The notes under the pieces are model-generated. The model was not told the origin of the DNA and did not search any database. It worked only from the letters and a program-made list of their open reading frames with translations. Shown here piece by piece: positions 22,177-33,675 of a stretch of DNA of 64,000 nucleotides. Each line of letters begins with the position of its first letter. Position 1 is the stretch's first letter. Both the position numbers and the translations under genes were made by a program. Source of the stretch: Myotis daubentonii (taxonomy: Eukaryota > Chordata > Mammalia > Chiroptera > Vespertilionidae); NCBI RefSeq assembly GCF_963259705.1, contig NC_081840.1, forward strand, positions 112,626,074-112,690,073, written 5' to 3'.

Positions 22177-23049
22177 GTAAGAAGTTATTACCTATGAGTA
22201 ATAATTAACAGATCTGTTGGTTTTTTGTGCCTCATGAAAAGAAACCAGGGCCTCTTTCATAGTTTCATAGAGCAGTGGGTTTTAAACTTTGACTGCAAAT
22301 CATAGTAAGAAATATACATTTTATGTCATGATCCAGCATACACATATAGAAAGATGTATATTTATATATAACTGAATTGATTTTCCTGGAACTACATTTT
22401 CCTTTACTACATGGGAACTACTAAACTGATTCCCCTACAATATATTAAAACACTGCTTTTAAAGGTTTTCTACTTCATTAAACACTCATATATCTTCCTA
22501 GGAGTTGTCTTAAAAGTGGTAGTTTACCATTAAATATTTTAACATGAACATCAAAATGCACCATTTAGTTGGTGGATACACAGAGGTCTAAAAGATACTG
22601 AACATGTATTTTGGTGTCTCATGCTTCCAGGAAGCAACTGTTTTTGAAAGATTTCAGGCTTTTAATGATGTATAATCACATTTTCTTACTTATTAGTAAC
22701 ATACAGACAATTGTAACAATACTGTGCAAATCTGAACTATAATATAAATGTGTGTGCATGCTGTCTATAGCCTATAGATAGAATTTTCATTTGTTCCAAA
22801 TTAGTAGACAAATCATGGCTACTTAACAGAGAGAATAGGGTGAATCCTCTGTAAAGAGAGAGAACATCATCCACAGCTTTTATAATTTGTTTACATACAA
22901 TATCAGACATTAAGAAATGAGACTAAGAGAAAAACAATATCAATAGACTCACAGATGATCCAATTACTGAGTTGTCAGACATGTACTTTAAACATTTTTT
23001 ATTAGAATGTTCAAATAATAGGTAAAAAGATAGAAATTTTCTTTTCTAT
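22177..23049. other. MYO9A: Intron, mostly unrecognised
   Basis: AT-rich sequence. The last part (about 22880-23049) may be further L1/HAL1-like sequence (aatatcaatagactcacagatgatcc), but this is weak. Confidence 0.4.
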
Positions 23050-23474
23050 CAGAAAGAAACTAGACCACCTTCTTATAAGAAAAAGCTCTGAATGGATTAA
23101 AGACTTAAATGTTAGACTCAAAACCATAAAATTCCTAGAAGAAAACATAGGCAGTAAAATCTCTGACATTTCTCTTAGCAATATTTGTTCTGATATATTT
23201 CTTCAAGTACAGGAAACAAAAGAAAGACAAATGGGACCATACCAAACTAAAAATTTTTTGCATAACAAAGGAAATCATCAACAAAACAAAAAGACAACCT
23301 TCTGAATAGGAGAATATATTCACCAATGATATGTCTGATAATGGGTTAATATTCGAAATATATAAGGAACTCATACAACTTAAAACACACACACACACCA
23401 AAAGAACACAACAACAGACAAAGCCAATTCAATTAAAAAATGGGCAGAGGACTTGAAAAGACATTTCTCTAAGA

Positions 23475-24545
23475 CAAGCATATCAAACTCAAAGGCTAAC
23501 ACAGGCCACATAAACAAGGTTTAAGTTTATGTGGGCCACAAAAAAATAAAAGCTTCAATTTTCATAGAAACGTAGGTTTATTTCGATAGAGATATGCTGA
23601 ATACAAAGGGCTGAAATAAATGAGTAATCGTTAACATAAATAATAGAACATTTTAATAAAAATTAATATTTTTTCCTGAGCATTAACTTACTAGACACTG
23701 AATAACTGCACAAATTAATAGGTAATACAAATAAACCTATTTTTCTTGTTCTCCAAAAGTGAAATATTTCCTGTTGTGCACACCAAACAAGTCAGTACAA
23801 GACTAATTCAGCTGCTAAAATATTCACTGCTAGTATTAGTGGAGATAAATGGTGTGCCTGCGCATAAGGCGCATAAGGAAAATGAATGCAACATGATTCT
23901 AATAATCAGTCATTAACGAACGTAGTAGTTTGTTATTAACTAGAGGCCTGGTGCATGAAATTTGTGCATGGGAGGGGAGGGCAGGTCCCTCAGCCCGGCC
24001 TGCACCCTCTCCAATCCAGGACCCCTCAGGGGATGTCCAACTGTCGGTTTAGGCCCAATCCCACAGGGATTGGGCCTAAACCGACAGTTGGACATCCCTC
24101 TCACAATCCGGGACTGCTGACTGCTAAGCACTTGCCTGCCCGCCTGCCTGCCTAATGCCCCTAACTGCTGCCCTGCCGGCCTGATTGCCCCTAACCATCT
24201 CCGCCTACCGGCCTGATCACCCCCTAACTGCCCCCCCTGCCAGCCTGATCACCCCTAACTGCCCTCCCCTGCTGGCCTATCACCCCTAATTGCCCTTCCT
24301 GCTGACCTGATTGCCCCTAACCACCTCTGCCTCAGCCTCCGCCACCATGGCTTTGTCTGGAAGATGTCCAGTCTAATTAGCATATTACCCTTTTATTAGT
24401 ATAGATTATGTATAACAGGATATTGTAAAAATTAAGTTGCGAAATTTTTATTAAAACATTTCTTACATACCGTTATATTGGCTGGCCGCAAAAATATTTG
24501 TTGTGGGCCGCATGCAGCCCGTGGGCCACAAGTTTGACATGCTTG
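23475..24545 (+). mobile_element. hAT-type element with Helitron inside
   Basis: Terminal inverted repeats caagcatatcaaact and agtttgacatgcttg; target duplication ctctaaga (23467-23474) / ctctaagg (24546-24553), 7 of 8 matching. The Helitron at 23940-24405 splits it. The family name is uncertain. Confidence 0.75.
23940..24405 (-). mobile_element. HeliBat-type Helitron with perfect hairpin
   Basis: ctagaggcctggtgcatgaaatttgtgcat at the left, ttttattagtataga followed by T at the right. The inner arms ggatgtccaactgtcggttt... at about 24030-24101 form a near-perfect 30-bp stem. Confidence 0.92.
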
Positions 24546-24681
24546 CTCTAAGGACATATAGGTGGCCAGTAGATATATGAAAAATGCTGAATGTCACTGA
24601 CCATTAGGGAATTGAAAATGAAAACCATAAGATATCACCTCACACCTGTCAGAATGGCAATCATCAATAAATCTACAAACA

Positions 24682-24907
24682 GCCCTGGCATTAGGTTTGA
24701 TTCCCAGTCCGGGAAACATATCTAGGTTGTGATTTGATCACTGGTCGGAGTACACACAGGGGGCAACCAATCAGTGTTTCTCTTTCACATCAATGTTTCT
24801 TTCTCCCCCATTTCCTTCCCTTTCCCTTCCTTTCTCTAAACATATCCTTGGTGAAGATTAGAAACAAAACATATCCTTGGGTGAAGATTAATAAAAATAA
24901 ATAAATC
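24682..24907 (+). mobile_element. Ves SINE, 5'-truncated
   Basis: ccctggcattaggtttgattcccag head remnant, CT tail, and a duplicated tail segment (aaacatatccttggtgaagatta appears twice). Target duplication aatctacaaacag / aatcaacaaacag. Confidence 0.85.
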
Positions 24908-25705
24908 AATCAACAAACAGCAATTGTTGGCAAGGATGTGGAGAAAAGGGAACCCTCATGCACTTCTGGTGTGATTGTAAATTGATGTAGCCACTATGGA
25001 AAACAGTATTGAGCTTCCTCAAAAATTTAAAAATGGAACTACCTTATGACCCAGCAATTCTTCTTCTGGGTACTTATCTGGAGAAATCCAAATCACTAAT
25101 TCAAAAAGATATATGCACCCTATATTTATTGCACCATTATTTAGAGACCCAAGACTCAGCAACCTAAGTCTCCATTGATAAATGAATGGCTAAAGAAGAG
25201 GTGGTGCATATATATAATGGAATATTACTCAGCCATATCAAGCAAATTAATCTTACAATTTGTGATAACATAGATGGACCTAGAGGATATTATGCTAAGT
25301 GAATAAGTTAGAGAAAGACAAATCCCATATGATTTCAGTTATATGTGGAATCTAAAAAATATATTAACAAGCAAAATAGAAACTCACAGATACAAAGAAC
25401 ATTTTGATAGTTGCCAGATGGGAAGGAGGTTGGGGGATAGGTATAAGGGAGAAGAAATTAAGATGTACAAATTGCCAATTATAAAAATAGTCATGGGTAT
25501 GTAAAATACAACATAGGGAATATAGTTAACATTGTAATAACTGTGTATGGTGTCACGTGGGTACTAGACTTATCTGGGTTATCCCTTTGTAGGTTATATA
25601 AATGGCTAAATACTATGTTATACACCTGAAACTAATATAATATTGCACATCAACTGTAATCGAAAAAAGTTTTAAAAACAAAGAAAAATTTGCCCCAAAC
25701 TATCC

Positions 25706-26386
25706 TCCTATATAATAAAAGCCTAATATGCTAAGTGTCTGGTCATCCAGTTGGCCGTTCAACCAATCAAAGCATAATATGCAAATGACATGCTAAGGCC
25801 GCTCAACTGCTCACTATGACATGCACTGACCACCAGGGGGCAGATGTTCCGACTGGTAGGTTAGCTTGCTGCTAGGGTCCAGCCGATTGGGGCTGAGCAA
25901 GATGGGCTGGACATGCCAAGGAGCCCTCCTGTGGTCCATCCCCAGCTGGCCAACTTCCTATGTCCCTCGCTAGCCCCGATCGTGCACTTATGGGGTCCCT
26001 CGGCCTGGTTTGTGCCTTCTCACACAATGTTATGAACATCCGGGATGTTGGAGAGCTGGTTTTGGCCCGATGGCGGAACAACCGGTCACTATGATGCACA
26101 CTGACCATCGGGGGCAGATGTTCAACACAGAAGCTGCCCCTTGGTGGTCAGTACGCTCCCACAGGGGGAGCGCTGCTCAGCCAGAAGCCAGGCTCATGGC
26201 TGGTGAATGCAGCAGCGGTGGTAGGAGCCTCTCCGGCCTCCACAGCAGCGCTAACGATGTCCGACTGAGGGCTTAGGCCCTAAGCCGTCAGTCGGACATC
26301 CCCTGAGGGATTCCAGACTGTGAGAGGGCACAGGCCTGGCTGAGGGACCCCCCTGAGTTCATGAATTTCGTGCACCAGGCCTCTAG
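25706..26386 (+). mobile_element. HeliBat-type Helitron, ~680 bp
   Basis: Begins TCCTATATAATAAAAGCC (the start could be 3 bases earlier), ends atgaatttcgtgcaccaggcctctag then T. Internal hairpin at 26255-26301 (gatgtccgactgaggg... / ...tcagtcggacatc). Confidence 0.92.
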
Positions 26387-26791
26387 TAATAAATAAACAG
26401 CATATTAAAAATAAAAAATGTTAATAAACCAAATACTTTGAATTACAACATTAGGTTAAAACCAACTGAAAGACTTCAGTGATATCCTGTTTATAACAGA
26501 CATGCTTAAATATAAAGATAGAGAAAAGTTGAAAGCAAAGGATAGATAGATATAGGATAGAAAGAGTAGCCAGTAGAAAGGTGGTGTAGCTGTATAATAT
26601 TAAAGTGTACTTTAGGACAAGAAACATTATGTCAGATAAAGATGTTTAATAATGAGAAAATGGTGAACCTATCAGGGAGACAGAAAAATTTTATCTTTAG
26701 AACAGTCTAATATAGCTTTTAATACCTGGCAGACAAAAATTCAGTAAAGATGAAAATGATATGAAAAACAAAGGTTAAAAAACTTAACCTA

Positions 26792-27012
26792 GCCCTAGCC
26801 GGTTTGGCTCAGTGGATAGAGCGTCGGCCTGTGGACTCAAGGGTCCTGGGTTCCATTCCAGTCAGGGGCATGTACCTTGGTTGCGGGCACATCCCCAGTG
26901 GGGGGCGTGCAGGAGGCAGCTGGTCGATGTTTCTCTCTCATCGATATTTCTAACTCTATCCCTCTCCCTTCTTCTCTGTAAAAAAAATCAATAAATTTAT
27001 TAAAAAAAAAAA
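26792..27012 (+). mobile_element. Ves SINE, well preserved
   Basis: gccctagccggtttggctcagtgg head with A box, B-box-like gggttccattcc, CT tail and A tail. Exact 13-bp target duplication aaacttaacctag at 26779-26791 and 27013-27025. Confidence 0.96.
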
Positions 27013-28352
27013 AAACTTAACCTAGTTGTCATGTATTGAACTTGACATCCTATAATTGCCTGACTACAGTCTTTTCAAGTGCACATGGAACATTTGACAA
27101 AATCAGTCAGGTTGGGCCATAAAGCAAGTTCCTACAAATTTCAAAAGATAGAAAATATTGAGAGTATATTCTTTGAGCAGAATTGAATTAAGCTATACAT
27201 AAACATAAGGATAACTAGACAATTCTCATGTTTGGAAATTAAGCAGTATACTTCTAAATTGCAATAAAAGTAGAGAAATATTTTTATTTCAGTGGTAATG
27301 AAATTATGACATAGCAAAAGTGTGGCTATAGATAAAGAATAGTTATAACTTTAAATCATATATTACAAAAGATACAAGGATAGAAATCTAAATTACCATT
27401 TCTAGAAAAAAAAAAATCCCAGGAAGTTAAACCCAAAGACAGCAAAAGGAAGATAATAAAGAAAAATAAATTAAATCAAAAGCATTTGTTCAAGAGATAT
27501 AAATGTACAAAGACACATTTTAGCTCTTTAAAAAACCTCAAACAATAATCTCTTAGCAAACGATAAAATTTTTAACAAAGTGCCATGTCACTGCAGGTAT
27601 TGTATACATTATAAGGTAAATAAAACACTATTACAAATACCTTGATACCAATAAATTTGACAATCTAGATTAATTGGACACATTTCCACAAAACACAACT
27701 TAGCTACTAAACTAAGGTAACAAAAAATAGGAAATAGAGTCGTATTTATTATAGTGGAATCTATAATTAAAAATCTTTCCACAAAGAACTCTCTAGGTCC
27801 AGATGGTTTTACTATAAATATGTGTTAGTATTTAAAGAAGAATCAACACTAATATTTTACAAACTATGCCAGGAAATGGCAAAAGAGTGAATACTTTGTG
27901 ACTTTTTTTTAACCAAATTGACTTATGTGAAACCTTGAAGGCAAGCATTAAAAGGATATTGCACATCAATATATATCATAAGCATAGATGTAAAAGTCTT
28001 AAAATATTGGCACATTGACTCTGTACTAATGATTAAAAAGTGAAAAAGTAACTCATGATAAAGTTGGTTTTTATTTTATGAATGCAAAGTTGGTTTATCA
28101 TTCAGAAATCAATGTAATTCACTACATTGAGCAAGTAAAGAAAAAAGTGTGATCATCTCTATAAGTACAGGAAAAGTATTAGAACTCAAAACCCATTCAT
28201 TATTCAAAGAAGACAGGAAATGCAAATTGAAACGATAGTGAGATAATAGTATATGCCCACTAGAATGGCTAAAATTAAAAATACCCTAGCAAGGATTAGA
28301 GCAACTGGAACTTTCATCCATTATTGGTAGGAGTGTAAGTTGACATATTCTT

Positions 28353-30329
28353 TTTTTTTTTAATTAAATCTTTATTGTTCAGATTATTACATTTGTTCCT
28401 CTTTCTTCCTCCCACAACTCCCCTCCACCCAGTTCCCACCACTCCCTCCACCCTTACTCCCCACCCACTGTCCTCATTCATAGGTGCACGATTATTGTCC
28501 AGTCTCTTCCCGCATACCCCACATCCCTTTCCCCCCCAAGAAGAGTCAGTCCATTCCCTTTCTATGCCCCTGATTCTATTATAATCACCAGTTCATTCTG
28601 TTCATCAGATTATGTATTCCCTTGATTTTTAGATTCACTTGTTGATAGATGTGTATTTGTTGTTCATAATTTGTATCTTTACCTTTTTCTTCTTCTTCCT
28701 CTTCTTAAAGGATACCTTTCAGCATTTCATATAATACTGGTTTGGTGGTGATGAACTCCTTTAGCTTTTATTATCTATGAAGCTCTTTATTTGACCTACA
28801 ATTCTGAATGTTAGCTTTGCTGGATAAAGTAATCTTGGTTGTAGGTTCTTGGCATTCATCACTTTGAGTATTTCTTGCCACTCCCTTCTGGCCTGGAAAG
28901 TTTCTGTTGAGAAATCAGCTGACAGTCCTATGGGTACTCCCTTGTATGTAACTGACTTTCTTTCTCTTGCTGCTTTTAAGATTCTCTCTTTGTCTTTTGC
29001 TCTTGGCATTTTAATTATGATGTGTCTTGGTGTGGTCCTCTTTGGATTCCTTTTGTTTGGGGTTCTCTGCGTTTCCTGGACCTGTAAGTCTATTTCTTTG
29101 ACCAGGTAGGGGAAGTTTTCTGTCATTATTTCTTCAAATAGGTTTTTAATATCTTGCCCTCTCTCTTCTTCTGGCACCCCTATAATTCTGATGTTGGTAC
29201 GCTTAAAGTTGTCCCAGAGGCTCCTTACACTATCTTCGTATTTTCGGATTCTTTTTTCATTTTGCTTTTCCAGTTGGGTGTTTTTTGCTTCTTCGTATTT
29301 CAAATCGTTGACTTGATTCTTGCGATCCTCTGGTCTGCTGTTGGGAGTCTGTATAATATTCTTTATTTCAGTAAGTGTATGCTTAATTTCGAGTTGGTCC
29401 TTTATCACAACATCGAGGGTCTCACTAGATTTCTTGAGGATCTCACTACATTTATTGGCGGTCTCACCAGTCTTTTTGAGGGCCTTACTAAATTTATCGG
29501 CAGCTTCTAGACAATTCTTGAAACACCTTAAAAGTGTGGTTTTGAACTCTATATCCAGCAGTTTGCTTTCCTCCATTTCTGTCATTTGTGTCCTGTTTCT
29601 TTGTCTCCGCATTTTTTTTGCTTTCTTGGTGCATCCCCTAGTGGTCTTTGTGTGCAGTCTTGTTGTAGTTAAGCCTTGATTGTTGTAGGTAACACTGGGG
29701 GGGATTTGACCTCCAGGCCAATTGGCTGTGAGAATCAGCTGTGTCTGCAGTTGGAGAACTTCTGTCCTGATCTCTAGGGAGGTGCTAATCTAGCCTCTGC
29801 CTGAGGCTATCCAGCAAATGCCTCCGTGCAAGGCTTGGGTGGGGCAAGTCCCAGGGGATCAACAGGGCGGGCGGAGTGAGCAGTTATGGCTGCTCTCAGT
29901 CCTGCCTTCAGATGCTCTGCTTCTCAGTGTCCCAGCAATTGCTGCAAGTACCTCGGAGAGAAAGCTGCCCTCGAGTTCCGACCAATGCCAGACAGTCCCG
30001 CTTCTCCCATTTGAGTCTGGGTCCACAGAGACTTGCCCGGAACTGGAGCTCAGAGCCTGAGACTCCCTCCCGATTAAAAACGACAACCGCACCCTCAGCC
30101 GCCAGCCTGCTCCACATGCACCTCTGCACCTTAGTATTTTATTTCCACACTGCGCCTCCTCTGAGTCTCAGTATGCTTTTCTCTTTCCTTCTAGTTGTAG
30201 AATTTCCACTCAGCCAGCCTTCCTGTGGTTCTGGGTGATGTCCGTTCCATCTTTTAGTTGTATTTTTGAAGTGGTTGTGCGGGCAGCAAACTCCGTTGTT
30301 TACCTATGCTGCCATCTTGGTTCTCTCCA
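28353..30329 (-). mobile_element. HAL1 (half-L1) retrotransposon, full length
   Basis: About 1.98 kb. In its own direction: an L1-like 5' end (ggagagaaccaagatggcag at 30328 downward), 5' UTR 29613-30329, ORF1 28761-29612, then 3' UTR and a poly(A) end (T run at 28353), with no ORF2. Flanked by acatattctt at 28343-28352 and 30330-30339, so it inserted as a unit and is not a deletion of a longer L1 in place. HAL1 elements are known mammalian ORF1-only L1 derivatives. Confidence 0.82.
28761..29612 (-). CDS. L1/HAL1 ORF1 protein (transposon RNA-binding protein)
   Basis: 283 codons. An N-terminal basic start (MRRQRNRTQ), a long coiled coil at about residues 20-130 of charged heptads, an RRM-like domain with NIRIIGVPEE (140-149), then a C-terminal domain with RHIIIKMPRAKDKERIL (196-212) and LYPAKLTFR (262-270). 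Known role: ORF1p trimerises and packages L1-type RNA as a chaperone. The frame is open, but the normal tail seems cut: KLKEFITTKPVLYEMLKGIL continues in another frame from about 28768 to 28705, implying one indel just before the stop. Retention of most of the frame suggests a fairly young insertion. Confidence 0.85.
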   Translation of the reverse strand: MRRQRNRTQMTEMEESKLLDIEFKTTLLRCFKNCLEAADKFSKALKKTGETANKCSEILKKSSETLDVVIKDQLEIKHTLTEIKNIIQTPNSRPEDRKNQVNDLKYEEAKNTQLEKQNEKRIRKYEDSVRSLWDNFKRTNIRIIGVPEEERGQDIKNLFEEIMTENFPYLVKEIDLQVQETQRTPNKRNPKRTTPRHIIIKMPRAKDKERILKAARERKSVTYKGVPIGLSADFSTETFQARREWQEILKVMNAKNLQPRLLYPAKLTFRIVGQIKSFIDNKS

Positions 30330-30902
30330 ACATATTCTTGAAATTATTTGACAGTATTTATCAAACTTGAACATAAGCTTTCTCATGACTTTTAGCAGTA
30401 CCACTCTAAGATATATATACTCAACAGATATACATAGATATTTGTGCCCAAAGACAAATATAAGAACATTTATATCATCACTGTTTGAAATAGCCCCAAA
30501 CTGAAAGAACTCTGAATATCCATCAGCAATAGAATGAATAAATAAACTGTGGTATATTTGTATAATGGAATGCTATATAGCAATGAAATTAAACTGTTGG
30601 TACTCAGAAACATAAAGTTCAAAATTGATGAAACTAACTCATGATATGCATGTTCTACCATTTATATAATGTTCAAAAGCAGATAAAACTATAGTGATAC
30701 AAGTATAGATACCGGTTATTTGTAAACAGTAAAACACAATTGCTGAGAGTGGCTTGAGGGGAATTTTATATTGCTGGTTATATTCTATTTCTTGATTTGG
30801 GTCCTGGTAACAAGTGTGCATTTATTTTGTCAAAGTCTATATACACTTAGGATCTGTACACATTTTTGTATGTATGTCCTACTTCAATAAAACTTTATTT
30901 AA

Positions 30903-31150
30903 AATTCTCAAGGAAGTTAATTTGGAGGAAAAAATTATAAAAAACAAATTTTTACAAAGAAAACTCAGTGAAATTTTTCAGTTGAAAATATTCAAATTAA
31001 TTTTTCCTTGATTTCTTGAGTCTTCATTAACATTACCAATGCCCTAGCGATAGCCATATCATTTAAATAAATTAATTATATAAGTGCATGTGTGTATTAT
31101 AATAATAATAGTAAGAAATTTGGCCAATATTCATTTTGTTTTAATCACTG
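30903..31150. other. MYO9A: Intron, no recognised feature
   Basis: AT-rich sequence after the L1. Nothing was recognised. Confidence 0.5.
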
Positions 31151-31154
31151 CAGC

Positions 31155-31310
31155 AAGCATTATTTTATTTATTTAACAATTCATTGAGCATTTGTCATTT
31201 ACCAGGTACTGTGCTATATATGTTTATCTGTAACTTAATCTGTACAATAACCCTCTGAGATATAAAAATGATATTCCTGTTACAAATATGAAATAACCTA
31301 AATAACCTAA
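31155..31310 (+). mobile_element. MIR-like relic
   Basis: gagcatttgtcatttaccaggtactgtgctatata followed by cttaatctgtacaataaccctctgaga matches the MIR core and 3' part. Confidence 0.65.
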
Positions 31311-31489
31311 TTTATATAGTGATTATATAAAATTTTTACTTGTATCCTATAAATAGTTCAAGATTGTCTTTTCTATTCCACCTCAGACCTAGAAATATTT
31401 TTCAGAGATATTACCTTGTATAATTTAAGGCTGCTGGAAAGCAGAGTATATGTAGATGAATGATGAATAAAAATATAAAACTTATATCT

Positions 31490-31935
31490 TCTCCTGCTTA
31501 AAACTCTTTGGTGGCTTCCCCTAGCTATCAGGACAAGACCCAAATTCTGTAACTTAGTATTCAAAGTCCTTTATAATGTTAGATTTTTCTCATTTTTAGT
31601 TCAGCTATATCAGATTAATGTTAATTTGCCCAATTTTGTAGTTCTTTGTTTTCTGTGTCTAACGGGTGCTTTTCTTGCTTTCTTTACTCATATACTAGTA
31701 TTTTCTTTCCAACAGATTAAGCATCAGGTCTTCTCAAGGTCATTGTTACCCAGCCCAATCCTTCCTGATCTAGCTGTTTCACTTCTGTAGCTCCATAATA
31801 CTGAATAAATCTGTTGTTTCTGTTCTATTTATCTCCACACACTTAAACTACTAGTCTTAGCATTAGTCTTAGGATAAGGACTATCTCTTATTTGATTTTG
31901 TTTCCCCATTATCTAACACTTAAGTGACAAATGCA
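31490..31935 (+). mobile_element. L2 LINE 3' relic
   Basis: aaactctttggtggcttcccctagctatcaggacaagacccaa and later gcattagtcttaggataaggactatctc match the 3' end of ancient L2. Confidence 0.65.
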
Positions 31936-32072
31936 TTAACTTAAGACTGTAAAGAGAAATTAGGATCAATTCAAGTAATATCTTAAATGTTAGACTGAGG
32001 AATGTTTGCACCTTTTATTCGATATATACTAATTAACCCTGAAGATTTTTGAGGATAATAAAGTAGACTATA

Positions 32073-32622
32073 GCCCCGGCCAGTTTGCTCAGTGGTTAGA
32101 GCACAGCCCTAGGACCAAAGGGTCTCAGGTTTAATTTCCAGTCAAGGACATGTACCTGAGTTGCAGGTTTGATCCTCAGCTCCCAGTCACGGTGCATGAA
32201 GGAGGCAACCAATTGGTGTGTCTCTCATTCACATTGATGTAATTTTAGAGAAGTTCAACTAAACACTGATGCCATAGCTAAAGGCAGAGGCACACACAGA
32301 TTGGCCCATGTTTAGTGTTCTAGCTCTTTTTTATTTACTTCAATAGTGTATCTGACATCATATCTTACTAACTACAGTTTATGTGACTGCAAAAGAATAG
32401 TTTATCCTTAAGGTTATTTCAATTCTCAGAAAAGAAAAATGTGAGGTATTATCTCTGAGCAAAAACCTTTTGTGTAAGTTTCATTTTTGTCCTTTCCCTC
32501 TCCTGCACCATTCTTCTTCCCTAATCCTTCCGCCCTCCTCCCACCCTCTCCCCCCCACCCCCTTTCATTCTCTCTAAAAAAGTTATCGAAAAAATATATC
32601 CTCAGGTGAAGAATAACATAAA
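32073..32622 (+). mobile_element. Ves SINE interrupted by an inverted copy of nearby DNA
   Basis: SINE parts 32073-32236 and 32528-32622 flank a 291-bp foreign block. Exact 16-bp target duplication aataaagtagactata at 32057-32072 and 32623-32638 shows that the two parts belong to one SINE. Confidence 0.9.
32237..32527 (+). repeat. Inverted repeat, left arm (291 bp), inserted copy
   Basis: From atgtaattttagagaag to cttccctaatcc; it is the reverse complement of 32844-33134 with one difference seen. It lies inside a SINE, so this is the derived copy. Confidence 0.93.
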
Positions 32623-32843
32623 AATAAAGTAGACTATATATACTTTACAGTATATTAAGTGAAAATAGATATGGGGAAATTCATTAAGAAGCTATTGGAA
32701 TAGTCCAAGTATGCAGTGATGCAGGTTTGAACTAGGGTGATGGCACTGAGAACAGGAAATTAAAAATAGAGTGTATTGCTTGATTAAAAGAACTTGGCAC
32801 TGATTGGATGCAGATAGGAGGACAGAGTGGGGTACACAGTGTT

Positions 32844-33134
32844 GGATTAGGGAAGAAGAATGGTGCAGGAGAGGGAAAGGACAAAAATGAAACTTACACA
32901 AAAGGTTTTTGCTCAGAGATAATACCTCACATTTTTCTTTTCTGAGAATTGAAATAACCTTAAGGATAAACTATTCTTTTGCAGTCACATAAACTGTAGT
33001 TAGTAAGATATGATGTCAGATACACTATTGAAGTAAATAAAAAAGAGCTAGAACACTAAACATGGGCCAATCTGTGTGTGTCTCTGCCTTTAGCTATGGC
33101 ATCAGTGTTTAGTTGAACTTCTCTAAAATTACAT
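32844..33134 (-). repeat. Inverted repeat, right arm (291 bp), source copy
   Basis: ggattagggaagaag to aaaattacat, reverse complement of 32237-32527. Equal lengths mean no indels since duplication. The spacer is 316 bp (32528-32843). Confidence 0.93.
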
Positions 33135-33149
33135 AAACATTGAAGCATT

Positions 33150-33355
33150 TTTTTAATCCTCACCTAAGGATTTTTTTTCATTGATTTTAGTGGGGGGAGG
33201 GGGGCAGAAAGAGAGACAGAGAGAGAAACATCTATTGCTTGCCTCCTGCATGCGCCCTGAAGCCCGGGATCAAGCCTGCAACAGAAGTATGTTCCCCCGA
33301 CCAGAATTGAACCCTCAACCCTTTGGTCTGAGGGCCAACTGAGCTGGCCAGGCGA
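33150..33355 (-). mobile_element. Ves SINE
   Basis: Reverse copy: ttaatcctcacctaagg tail first, ending ccaactgagctggccagg (tRNA-like head). Confidence 0.88.
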
Positions 33356-33675
33356 CAATTCTAATTCAGATAAAATTGGTAGATTTTCTAATGGTATCTG
33401 TTAAATGTTAATATACATTTAAGTTCCTTCTCTCTCTCTCTCTCTTCACTTTTACATGAAGAGATTTTTAACAGGAAGGGAAATAGCAGCCTGTTACCTT
33501 CATTCTTCACCCCATTATTTTTGGGGGGTATTCCTAGTGGGAGAGGGTGGAAACTAACATCAAACGTATTTATACTGTCAGCTTTAACCATGATCCCCTT
33601 TCCCCCTAACTCTCATAACTAGGCTCATAAGGGAAATAAGTAGTTCCTCTTAAAAAATTGGTTAAACATGTTTAA

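Larger units (their letters stand above)
23050..25690 (+). mobile_element. L1 3' part, sense, with nested insertions
   Basis: ORF2 C-terminal and 3' UTR sequence: gaatggattaaagacttaaatg (23091) to cactatggaaaacagtattgag and tatacacctgaaactaatata (25620). Interrupted by a hAT (23475-24545, which holds a Helitron) and a SINE (24682-24907). Reading frames are broken. Confidence 0.82.
26400..30902 (+). mobile_element. Old L1, sense, split by SINE and HAL1
   Basis: Left part 26400-28342 shows decayed ORF2 (ttttcaagtgcacatggaacattt at 27072); right part 30340-30902 ends with an L1-like 3' end (tcctacttcaataaaacttt). The HAL1 insertion at 28353-30329 separates them with a 10-bp target duplication. 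Confidence 0.7.

Noticed and set aside
26810..26870. tRNA gene
   Set aside because: The A-box and B-box-like sequence is the tRNA-derived head of a Ves SINE with a target duplication; no complete tRNA fold is kept.
29154..29679. Plus-strand frames of 118 and 119 codons
   Set aside because: Shadows on the opposite strand of the HAL1 ORF1.
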